Origin: Bacteroidales bacterium
GTDB lineage: Bacteria; Bacteroidota; Bacteroidia; Bacteroidales; JAIPAH01
Length of the DNA stretch: 44,267 bases
Direction: 5' to 3'
Assembly: GCA_021740175.1 (NCBI GenBank)
Contig: JAIPAH010000008.1
Span: 1 to 44,267 of the forward strand
This document shows positions 35,075 through 44,267 of this stretch, piece by piece. Position numbers and translations under genes: made by a program. Within the stretch, counting starts at the first letter, position 1; every line of letters starts with the position of its first letter. The notes beneath the pieces are model-generated. The model was not told the origin of the DNA and did not search any database. It was given only the letters and a program-made list of their open reading frames with translations.

Positions 35075-36772
35075 TTAAATTTTTTGCAACATTTCATCCA
35101 TTATTGTTTGTCTTTTGAGCCTGTCGTCTGTAATCTCATCAATTGATTGTATTATTTCAACAGCTTTATTAAATGGTTCTTTAACGGAATCACCATGTTT
35201 CGCGAATGCATCAATAATATTTTGACAGTAATTTTCTATTTTTTTTGAATTTATTTCAGGAACAGATCCACCAGCTAAAATATTGCGAACAATTAATAAT
35301 AAGTGCCACTTATATTTTCGCATGTTTTGAGGTATATCCGCACTAGCAACTAATAAGTGTAATCTATACAATGTTAAACAAGCTGTATAGTAAGTAATTT
35401 CTTTTACATCTTCAGAAAACAGTTTTTCTGTAAACAACTCATACATTCTCTTAGGATACCTAAAAGATAAATCAGGGCGTTCTAAGAACATGGCGCAAAC
35501 TGCTTTTGCAGCTATATTCAAAGAAAAAATTCTTATGCTGGGAATATCTGTTCCTATATATTGTCTATCTCTTCTTTCAAAGTATATGCGTCCATCTTTA
35601 CCTTCATAAGTATTAAAATATGCTTCGATTCTTTTAACTATAGGTCTCAGGGACAGAAATTGAGTTTCATCAACTTTGGTTTGACTATTTGTAGCACGTA
35701 CCAACTCCGAAAAAACATCTTCGTTTGATGTTTCAACTACCTTCAAATTTACCATCAGGTCGTTTTCCAAATTATTACTATTTTCAAAAAGAACATTTGA
35801 AGTTTGACACCCATTTACAATTTGAAAATTCTGAAGATGTAGAATGCTTCCTTGCACTCGTACATCTTCACTTACAATAGTGATACCGTTATTCAGTACT
35901 GGGAACCTTGATGAATTATTTGGATCTTTAATTGTTTTTGATATTTCCGTATTTACTGGATTTTCTTCACCTAAAAAAGCTCTAACATTCTCTTCAAACA
36001 CATGACTCCTTAAATTTCCGTCTTCATTTGTAAGAAGTTCATTTACAAAATCTTTTGCTTTTACAACTGCCAAATAAGCTTCTTCAATTCCTGAAATACT
36101 AGGTAGTGGGGCATTACTAAACATTGATAATTTTGAGTTAACCCCTGAATAAGTACTTACCCATAAGTTAGTTATTTCGTCACGTCCGAGAAATTGAAAA
36201 TCTAAATGGTCAAAATAACCCAATTCTTCTAATTGTTTAATAAACTCATTCTTTGCTGCTTCAATTTCACTAGGCTTTTTGTATAAACCAGTTGTTGCAT
36301 AACGAGCAGTAAAAGAAGGTTTTCCATTTCTAATTTTGGGTACATTTTCTATGATTACATCAAAAATACCCCTATAGTTCTTTTGAACTTCATCATTTGG
36401 ATTATAAGACTCAGAGGTTAAAAAATTATTAATAGACTCTTTAAACTTTAGGAAATCACCTAAATCAAAAGATTCAGATCTTTTTGATTGTATAAAAATA
36501 ACTTCAACATCATGGCTTTTTTTATCAGTGCTAAAAACTGATTTTGCATCTTCTTCGGATAATATCAATTCTTCATTTATTAATATGCCAATACCATCGG
36601 TCCCATCATCTCCTTCTCCCGTGGTAATATTTTCCACTTCTATTGTACCTATCATTTTTGATGACATTACAGCATAATTAACAAACATTTCAAACTGGGT
36701 ACTTTCATTAAATTGTTCCAGTCCATTGCTTTTCGCAAAACTTTCAAGGTGAGATTTTATAATTCTATGCAT
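35075..36772 (-). CDS. AIPR (abortive phage infection) family protein
   Basis: A 565-residue protein. The AIPR core (about 255-480) is shown by ENVRAFLGEENPVNTEI, SRFPVLNNGITIVSEDV and NFQIVNGCQTSNVLFENS. The N terminus carries a PD-(D/E)XK-like signature (DDGTDGIGILIN ... DVEVIFIQSKRSES, with Q-x-K). AIPR proteins are linked to abortive infection and often occur in restriction or phosphorothioate-sensing loci. This one stands alone, bracketed by GTTATCTGC at 36798-36790 (minus strand) and GCAGATAAC at 35070-35062, exact 9-bp complements. Confidence 0.9.
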   Translation of the reverse strand: MHRIIKSHLESFAKSNGLEQFNESTQFEMFVNYAVMSSKMIGTIEVENITTGEGDDGTDGIGILINEELILSEEDAKSVFSTDKKSHDVEVIFIQSKRSESFDLGDFLKFKESINNFLTSESYNPNDEVQKNYRGIFDVIIENVPKIRNGKPSFTARYATTGLYKKPSEIEAAKNEFIKQLEELGYFDHLDFQFLGRDEITNLWVSTYSGVNSKLSMFSNAPLPSISGIEEAYLAVVKAKDFVNELLTNEDGNLRSHVFEENVRAFLGEENPVNTEISKTIKDPNNSSRFPVLNNGITIVSEDVRVQGSILHLQNFQIVNGCQTSNVLFENSNNLENDLMVNLKVVETSNEDVFSELVRATNSQTKVDETQFLSLRPIVKRIEAYFNTYEGKDGRIYFERRDRQYIGTDIPSIRIFSLNIAAKAVCAMFLERPDLSFRYPKRMYELFTEKLFSEDVKEITYYTACLTLYRLHLLVASADIPQNMRKYKWHLLLIVRNILAGGSVPEINSKKIENYCQNIIDAFAKHGDSVKEPFNKAVEIIQSIDEITDDRLKRQTIMDEMLQKI

Positions 36773-36789
36773 AGTGTGATTTTTTAATT

Positions 36790-37130
36790 GCAGATAACGC
36801 CTCTATATCCCTAATCTTCCGTTTATTCTCCTATTACCTGGTTTGTTTATCGTTCTATCCTGGAACATATCCAAACCCCACCACAGCTTCGCCCCCTGAC
36901 TCCCATCGGTTAGTGTGATGATTTGATATGGGGTCAATACCGGGAGCTGTGATTTTGAATCCTCCAATGTATAAATTCACTCGCGGAAAACCTATACAAA
37001 CTTTGATTTTTTATCTATTTGCCGGAGATGGCTTTTCTGTATTCGTTTGAAATGGGCGATGACATAGCGTTTTCTCAGCTACCCTTGACCCGAACTAGTA
37101 GGGGCTCTCCACAGTCCAGTGCCGTTAGAC
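36790..37130. other. intergenic region, start box of the AIPR cassette and otherwise featureless
   Basis: 36790-36798 is GCAGATAAC, the start-side box of the AIPR unit. The rest up to the katG terminator contains no gene-like frame. A full attC palindrome could not be recognised here, so this may be one edge of the array. Confidence 0.5.
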
Positions 37131-37173
37131 AAAAAAAACCCGCCCGAGAGAAAGCGTCTTTCCTTCGGACGGG
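37131..37173 (-). terminator. intrinsic terminator of katG
   Basis: On the minus strand CCCGTCCGA pairs with TCGGGCGGG, with an inner GAAAG/CTTTC extension, followed directly by TTTTTTTT. It starts 66 bp after the katG stop codon. Confidence 0.9.
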
Positions 37174-37239
37174 TCTGTTCGCCCGGTTTCGCCCGGGCGG
37201 TCCTGCCTTTCGATGGGCAGTGGTGTTTATTTTAAGCGC

Positions 37240-39842
<2,603 letters not shown>

Positions 39843-39980
39843 TGTTATGAGTAAAAGTACAAATAAAAGACAAACGTCGGTTTTCCGGAGGATGAGCTCA
39901 CATATCCGCCCACTGGCGAAACAGCAAGCATAATGAAGTCCGTCCTGATGGGATTTCATTAGTGCTTGAATGTTAGCAAC
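39843..39980 (-). repeat. partial noncoding repeat with attC-like site
   Basis: Right-half site of the noncoding unit: GACAAACGTCGG, GGAGGATGAGCTCACATATC, AGCATAATGAAGTCCGTCC, GGGATTTCATTAGTGCTTGA and ATGTTAGCAAC. A 71-codon minus-strand frame that runs through it is therefore mostly repeat and is not called as a gene. Confidence 0.65.
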
Positions 39981-40088
39981 GTGATGCAAATATAGCACGT
40001 AATCTTTCCCTTCCGGATGTTTATTGATTTCCTGTATGTTGATGCTACTCTTCATTTTTGTGGATGACCTTGTACCGGCTATGGGCTA

Positions 40089-40655
40089 TCATTTGCTGTT
40101 GCGCTGAGTTTTCTCCGGTAAATCAATGAATAATTCTATTTCAGTTGATAACTGGGTGCTGTCGTTAGTTTCAGCATTAAAATTGAACATGCACTTTCCA
40201 TTCTCGATTGATGTTTTTTCGAAAAAGGTCTCGGTAAAACGCATATCTATCCACCCGTATACAACATTTAATTTGATGTCTGATGTGTCTAGACTCAGGA
40301 GATTATATCCCGTCTGCAATGTGTCTCCATCATAAAAAAGAGATTTATCAATCGTCAGTTTCATACTATTTTCAAGTACTTTGTTCAAAAAGGTCTCTTT
40401 ACAAGTAGTTGCCATTGCAGACTTAATAAATAAATTGTTTCTGGAATTTAAAACAAGTTGTTCGCTAAAATGTGCTCCCAAAATGAACTCACCCCGAATT
40501 GTGTCAATTGAAACTCGTCCTTTGTAATCGGTTAATTCCCATGCAGACATCTCCCCATTTGAAGTAATTATATATTCTTCTTCACAACAGCTATGAAGTA
40601 TAATTATTCCAGCAATAATTAAAGATAATCCTGTTAATATTTTTATGATTTTCAT
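40089..40655 (-). CDS. predicted lipoprotein of unknown function
   Basis: A 188-residue protein with a lipoprotein signal peptide: KIIKILTGLSLIIAGIIILH then the lipobox-like HSC-C (Cys23). The mature part is beta-rich (AWELTDYKGRVSIDTIRGEF, LNVVYGWIDMRFTETFFEKT) with no recognised family. It stands alone between attC-like sites. A lipoprotein is an outlier among the nuclease-type cargo, but envelope lipoproteins do occur as integron cassettes. Confidence 0.7.
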   Translation of the reverse strand: MKIIKILTGLSLIIAGIIILHSCCEEEYIITSNGEMSAWELTDYKGRVSIDTIRGEFILGAHFSEQLVLNSRNNLFIKSAMATTCKETFLNKVLENSMKLTIDKSLFYDGDTLQTGYNLLSLDTSDIKLNVVYGWIDMRFTETFFEKTSIENGKCMFNFNAETNDSTQLSTEIELFIDLPEKTQRNSK

Positions 40656-40675
40656 CTCTTTGATTTTAAAATTAA

Positions 40676-40810
40676 GCTAAACGTTTTGGCGGTATGTTTT
40701 GTAGCCGATTTCGGAGTAGGTTGCTTTCAAGCCGACACCACGTTTCAGGCGGGCTACGATCTTTCAATTCCGCACTATCTCGGCAATAAAATATACCGGC
40801 AGTTTGTGGG
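40676..40810 (-). repeat. attC-like site between the exonuclease and lipoprotein genes
   Basis: GCTAAAC box, unpaired GTTTTG, arm GCGGTATGTTTTGTAGCC, then GGGCTACGATC, AAAATATACCGGC and GTTTGTGG. It shares the GTTTTGGCGGTA / TACCGGC pattern with the site at 29937. Confidence 0.65.
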
Positions 40811-40818
40811 TATGTGCT

Positions 40819-41388
40819 TTATATTAATCTAATTTTTCTCATTTCCCAAAAGCATTTTTCCGTAGCATTAATATCCATTGAGGCATCGTGTGCTTCTTCA
40901 AAATCTTCTCCGAATAATTTGATATGCAACTCTGATAATTTCGGCCATTTATATCCATAAGGTCCTGGTAGTCTACAATAATCAGTCGATGATTGCATAG
41001 TGCAAAGTTTCCTTTTTCTATTAAAGTCACTTTGGATTCTCATCCGCAATAGTTCTGCTCCCACTATTTTCTCATCGAAACTTATATTGTGAGCAACAAT
41101 AAAGTCAGCACGTTCAACTAACTTATTAAACTTGTTTAAAACCTTTTCAAGGTCTTCTCCTTCATTAATTGCTCGTTCGGTTGAAATTCCGTGTACCTTG
41201 GATGCATCTCCTGGAATTTCAAAGTTTTCTGGCTTGATAATATAATCATCAGATTCAATTCTATTGCCATTTTTATCACATAAAATCCAAGCAATTTGAA
41301 TCATTCTTGGCCAATTATTCAAGGCTGTTACAGGTGCTTTCCAGTTTCTTGGTAATCCTGTTGTTTCTGTGTCAAAAAATAAATACAT
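40819..41388 (-). CDS. DEDDh 3'-5' exonuclease
   Basis: A 189-residue exonuclease of the DnaQ/RNase T superfamily. All four acidic ligands and the catalytic His are visible: FFDTETTGLP (Asp6, Glu8), VAHNISFDEK, and EAHDASMDINATEKCFWE. It is a standalone exonuclease domain, not a polymerase subunit fusion; DNA trimming or defence roles are possible. MITE copy D lies 20 bp upstream of its start codon and probably replaced or displaced the promoter. Confidence 0.9.
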   Translation of the reverse strand: MYLFFDTETTGLPRNWKAPVTALNNWPRMIQIAWILCDKNGNRIESDDYIIKPENFEIPGDASKVHGISTERAINEGEDLEKVLNKFNKLVERADFIVAHNISFDEKIVGAELLRMRIQSDFNRKRKLCTMQSSTDYCRLPGPYGYKWPKLSELHIKLFGEDFEEAHDASMDINATEKCFWEMRKIRLI

Positions 41389-41408
41389 ATTATTCTGTTA
41401 TTATCTAT

Positions 41409-41536
41409 GAGCTCAGTCTCTAAAAAGCCTTATAACCCTTAAATCCCCTGAAGGGGACTTTACCAAACTACTGATTTTTAGTAGTTAGGGGAAAAATAGT
41501 AAAATCAGCTGTTTGAAGGCTTTTAAAACCCGGCTC
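41409..41536. mobile_element. MITE-like palindromic element, copy D
   Basis: A 128-bp, slightly shorter copy from GAGCTCAGTCTCTAAAAAGCC-type end to AAACCCGGCTC, flanked by perfect ATCTAT duplications (41403-41408 and 41537-41542). Part of the centre is deleted relative to the 146-bp copies. Same orientation as copy A. Confidence 0.9.
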
Positions 41537-41563
41537 ATCTATCATCTTCTTTCTGTTGCATTA

Positions 41564-41684
41564 CCTATAACGATATAGTGTTTTACCAATCGTTTACCCA
41601 AAGGTAAAGAAAAAATTGGCGGCGATTTCCTTACAGACTTATGAAAAAAACAGGAGATGAATGATTGATAAAACAAGTTAAACG
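41564..41684 (-). repeat. attC-like site (left half of the noncoding unit) upstream of the exonuclease gene
   Basis: CCTATAAC box, arms GTTTTACCAATCGTTTACC and a diverged GATGAATGATTGATAAAAC, and GTTAAACG box. It matches the left site of copies 1-3 but lacks the spacer and right half. It sits between the Fic gene and the exonuclease gene. Confidence 0.7.
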
Positions 41685-41735
41685 AAGCCGCAGAGCTATG
41701 GGCGTGGTGTGCTACAGCACATTGCCTGCCGGCAT

Positions 41736-42845
41736 TTATTTCAACTCATAACTTGTACTTCTTCCTCCTGCTTCTTCTTTTTTCAATATGTTTTTGCTTA
41801 TTAAATCGTTAATATCCCGTATTGCCGTATCCTTTGAACATTTTGCAATCTTAGCCCATTTTGAGGATGTCAGCTTACCTTCAAATCCGTCCAATATTTT
41901 GTTTAATAATTTTTTCTGTCTTTCGTTCATTTTTGTTTCTGAATGCTTTTTCCAGAATTCAGCTTTGAATAAAACCCGGTTTAAGACAATATCGGTAGAT
42001 TTAAGAGAATTTATCAAACAATTCAAAAACCATTGTATCCATTCAGTAATGTCGAAATTACCTTTTTGTGTTTTTTCAAGTATTTCATAATAACGTTTCC
42101 TTTCACGTCTGATTTGAGCTGACATACTATAGAAGCGTTGTGTGCTTTCGTCTGATAGCGCTAATAACATGTCTGTCAAAGCTCTTGCGATTCGACCATT
42201 CCCGTCATCAAACGGATGAATTGTGATAAACCATAAATGGGCTATAGCTGCTTTGAGTACTAAATCAGTTTCAGAATTATTGTTGAACCAATCTAAAAAT
42301 ATATTCATTTCATTATCAACCCGTGATGAATCGGGCGCTTGAAAATGTACTTTTTCTTTTCCCATTGCTCCCGATGCAACTTGCATTGGTCCGCTTGTAT
42401 CCTTTCTCCAATCTGCTACTGTTATCTTAGACATTCCGCTTCTACCGGTTGGGAACAATGCAGCATGCCAATCAAAAAGCCTTTCTTTCGTTAAAGGTTT
42501 AAAACATTTCTGTGTGGCATCAAGCATCATTTCAACAACGCCATCGACATTTCTGTCAGATTCAACTGAACCTGCTATTTCCATTCCTAATTTTCTCGCA
42601 ATAGATGAGCGTACCTGGTCCGGATTTAATAACTCACCCTCAATTTCAGAAGACTTTAAAACGTCAAGTGTTAAGGTCTCAAGAAGTGCTTCATTTCTGA
42701 GGTCGAAACCTAACGACTCCATTTTTCCAAATAGTCGTCCTTGTAAATTTCTAGCCTCACTTAATAGACCTACAAATTTATCACTCTTCCATTTGAAATT
42801 TGGCCAGTCGTCTTGCTGATGTATATAAATCTTCATTCGTTGCAT
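41736..42845 (-). CDS. Fic-family AMP-transferase with C-terminal winged helix
   Basis: A 369-residue class II Fic protein. The catalytic loop HPFDDGNGR (His210) is canonical, and the N-terminal inhibitory motif SSEIEG (Ser65 to Gly70, with Glu69) is intact, so basal AMPylation should be held off until relieved. The C-terminal 70 residues are a winged helix (LTSSKWAKIAKCSKDTAIRD, INDLISKNILKKEEAGGRST). The start may be at 42845 (MQRM) or three codons later (MKIYIHQQ). It lies beside operator-like repeats that overlap both start codons, and the winged helix is a natural candidate to bind them. Confidence 0.92.
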   Translation of the reverse strand: MQRMKIYIHQQDDWPNFKWKSDKFVGLLSEARNLQGRLFGKMESLGFDLRNEALLETLTLDVLKSSEIEGELLNPDQVRSSIARKLGMEIAGSVESDRNVDGVVEMMLDATQKCFKPLTKERLFDWHAALFPTGRSGMSKITVADWRKDTSGPMQVASGAMGKEKVHFQAPDSSRVDNEMNIFLDWFNNNSETDLVLKAAIAHLWFITIHPFDDGNGRIARALTDMLLALSDESTQRFYSMSAQIRRERKRYYEILEKTQKGNFDITEWIQWFLNCLINSLKSTDIVLNRVLFKAEFWKKHSETKMNERQKKLLNKILDGFEGKLTSSKWAKIAKCSKDTAIRDINDLISKNILKKEEAGGRSTSYELK

Positions 42846-42932
42846 AATTTGCGACGAATATACTATTTATTCGTCGCATTTCAAAATTATTCGTTGCATA
42901 TTATGCGACAAATAGATAGGTTATTCGTTGCA
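42835..42932. promoter_or_regulatory. array of ATTCGTYGCA operator-like repeats at the fic start
   Basis: Two dyads, ATTCGTTGCA-TAATT-TGCGACGAAT (42835-42859) and ATTCGTTGCAT-ATT-ATGCGACAAAT (42889-42913), plus single half sites at 42869-42879 and 42923-42932. Six half sites in 98 bp on the promoter and start codon of fic indicate cooperative repression. Confidence 0.75.
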
Positions 42933-42935
42933 CCG

Positions 42936-42976
42936 ATGAAACGGGTCTAAAAAGCCTTCAAATTGCTGATTTTTAT
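42936..42976. mobile_element. truncated MITE-like end
   Basis: ACGGGTCTAAAAAGCCTTCA followed by AATTGCTGATTTTTA is the first 40 bp of the MITE family. The second end is missing; the sequence becomes unrelated after 42976. Confidence 0.75.
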
Positions 42977-43067
42977 AACCTCCGTTGACGTAATACAAGA
43001 CCACCGGGTTTCTTAAATGCAAAGAAAGCTAATGATAATCACCGGAGTAAAAATTCTGACGGTGAAT

Positions 43068-43137
43068 GATTTGCGTTAAAAACGCAAAAAAAATACACCC
43101 GAATTACAAATTCGCGCGAGCTATGGCTAACCATTCA
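43068..43137. repeat. REP-like repeat, copy 1
   Basis: Contains TTTGCGTTAAAAACGCAAA (hairpin) and CGAATTACAAATTCG (hairpin) followed by CGCGAGCTAT. The same block recurs at 44096-44168, so the two copies flank the toxin-antitoxin pair in direct orientation. Confidence 0.75.
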
Positions 43138-43244
43138 TCCATACAGTCAACACATTATCGCATCAACAAATCACACCATCCGCCAAGACCTTCCATCTTC
43201 CCCTCCCCGCAAGGCCTTCACAAAAAGCTGGAAGGTCATCCATA

Positions 43245-43332
43245 CAATCATACAATCATTCAATCATTCAATCATGCAATCATTCAATCATGCAATCATG
43301 CAATCATACAACCATTCAACCAACCAATCAAC
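43245..43332. repeat. octamer tandem repeat
   Basis: Eleven successive 8-bp units of the form CAATCATN, degenerating to CAACCATT and CAATCAAC at the right end. It lies in a noncoding stretch of about 470 bp between fic and the antitoxin gene and does not encode a protein. Confidence 0.85.
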
Positions 43333-43449
43333 ACATCAACCCACCACCTGCTAAGACCTTCCGTTTTTTCACAATTTGCTCCGCCCGATTCAATTTATCA
43401 TTGCTTTTTCAATCAAAACAGGATATTTTTGTGATAAATACTGAATGGT

Positions 43450-43722
43450 ATGAAAATCACAATCGACATACAAAACGAGGATAAGGCAGATGCCCTGGTT
43501 TATTTTCTGAAAAAGCACGGATACGATATTCAAATTAGTGCCAACGATAAGCTAAAGGATGAGGACTGGGTTTTGCCCGGTCGCCCCGCCACCGAAGAAG
43601 AGCACGAAGAACACGCACAGGCCATGGAAGAAGAAGGCAAATATGAGAAAGGGGAATCTTATGAAAAAAGCAAAGAAAACATGAAAGAATTTATGGAACA
43701 ATGGAAGAAGAAAAACCAATAG
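43450..43722 (+). CDS. type II antitoxin candidate
   Basis: A 90-residue protein: MKITIDIQNEDKADALVYFL and KKHGYDIQISANDKL in front, then a strongly charged tail rich in Glu and Lys that would wrap the toxin. Starts at an ATG and overlaps the downstream ParE-like gene by 22 bp. The specific antitoxin family is not recognised; the call rests on size, charge and coupling. Confidence 0.75.
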   Translation: MKITIDIQNEDKADALVYFLKKHGYDIQISANDKLKDEDWVLPGRPATEEEHEEHAQAMEEEGKYEKGESYEKSKENMKEFMEQWKKKNQ

Positions 43723-44003
43723 TTTTTCTCCCCAGGGCAAATAAAAGTATCAGGGCAATCTTCCTCTATATTTTTTACCAAGGAAGTTATGAAAATTCAT
43801 CAAAATTCATTTTTCGGCTATATGATTTCATTGAAAACATACCAAAATTTCCATTAAAATATCCGGTCTGCCGACAAAAATCGTATTCCCGAAAGTATTT
43901 GAGATGCGCCGTCTTCGAAAAGCACTACATCGTTGTTTATAAAGTATACACTACCCGGATAGTCATTCATAACGTGGTTCATACCGCAAAGATAAGAGAG
44001 TAA
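43701..44003 (+). CDS. RelE/ParE-family toxin
   Basis: A 100-residue protein with the ParE/RelE fold signature: SIRAIFLYIFYQGSYENSSK, the strand KYLRCAVFEKHYIVVYKV and the terminal RIVIHNVVHTAKI. ParE proteins poison gyrase and RelE proteins cleave mRNA; which applies cannot be read. Translationally coupled to the antitoxin through a 22-bp overlap and flanked by two REP-like copies. Confidence 0.85.
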   Translation: MEEEKPIVFLPRANKSIRAIFLYIFYQGSYENSSKFIFRLYDFIENIPKFPLKYPVCRQKSYSRKYLRCAVFEKHYIVVYKVYTTRIVIHNVVHTAKIRE

Positions 44004-44095
44004 CCCAGAGTTTTTAACGGTTTTGAATAGCCCCTATGGCTTATGAGAAAAGAAGCGAGTCGGTTATTCAGAGCCTTACAGCGACTTTTGGCGTC

Positions 44096-44250
44096 CGGTG
44101 ATTTGCGTTAAAAACGCAAAGAATAATACGCCCGAATTACAAATTCGCGCGAGCTATACCAACCATGCAACCATACGATCATACAACCCTCCTTCGTTGG
44201 TCAAAGCGTCTTCGCTTTGACCCGGAATTCTTGCAGCCTCCGGCTGCATA
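44096..44250. repeat. REP-like repeat, copy 2, with further short palindromes
   Basis: 44096-44168 repeats the block at 43068 (GCGTTAAAAACGC and CGAATTACAAATTCG). After it come GTCAAAGCG-TCTT-CGCTTTGAC and GCAGCCTCCGGCTGC. Together they look like a REP/BIME cluster at the edge of the window. Confidence 0.65.
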
Positions 44251-44267
44251 TTCACGGTGGCTACAAA

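Noticed and set aside
43190-43400. Possible CRISPR or protein repeat at the CAATCATN stretch
   Set aside because: The unit is 8 bp with no unique spacers, and the 122-codon frame across it is simply the translated repeat.

Overview
The window looks like a chromosome segment from the Bacteroidota, probably a Bacteroidales/Marinilabiliales-type marine or anaerobic lineage. The evidence is the gene set and order (coiled-coil protein, zapA, a 6S-like RNA and rny on one strand; tsaD divergent from a 1.4-kb-residue tamB), a PepSY/two-component module, an AddA-like helicase-nuclease of the Bacteroidota type, and promoters with a TAnnTTTG -7 box placed almost on the start codon. No rRNA, tRNA or CRISPR array was seen.

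Positions 1-17.8 kb are ordinary core genome: an EamA transporter, a decayed class IV aminotransferase, a CMD/AhpD-like protein, rny, 6S RNA, zapA and its coiled-coil partner, tsaD, tamB, a small secreted peptide, a DUF6922-like/AbiEii-type nucleotidyltransferase pair, the AddA-like protein, a PepSY protein and a sensor kinase/response regulator pair.

Positions 17.9-43 kb are an accessory region in which every gene lies on the minus strand. Most are AT-rich single genes or gene pairs, each sitting alone between imperfect palindromes of about 70-136 bp that look like integron attC sites. At least six genes or pairs are bracketed by short complementary boxes (GTT-type at the start, AAC-type at the end, both on the minus strand), which is what an inserted gene cassette leaves. 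The cargo is almost all phage-defence or toxin-like: HepT/MntA, a broken HTH/nucleotidyltransferase pair, an AlbA/Schlafen-type protein, truncated RhuM, an AAA/DUF4143 ATPase, a membrane-anchored HerA-like ATPase, an HNH nuclease, a HEPN-like protein, a zinc-ribbon PD-(D/E)XK nuclease, a PLD nuclease, an AIPR protein, a DEDDh exonuclease and a Fic protein. A noncoding cassette-like unit of about 430 bp recurs three times. No integron integrase is in the window, so the closest named category is a CALIN (cluster of attC sites lacking an integrase). katG, GC-richer and with its own terminator, lies inside the region but is not visibly bracketed.

A second mobile layer is a roughly 146-bp palindromic MITE-like element with four full copies and one fragment. 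It starts GAG, ends CTC and is flanked by 6-bp target duplications. One copy interrupts the nucleotidyltransferase gene. The right end (43.4-44.3 kb) carries a type II toxin-antitoxin pair, an octamer tandem repeat and REP-like palindromes.
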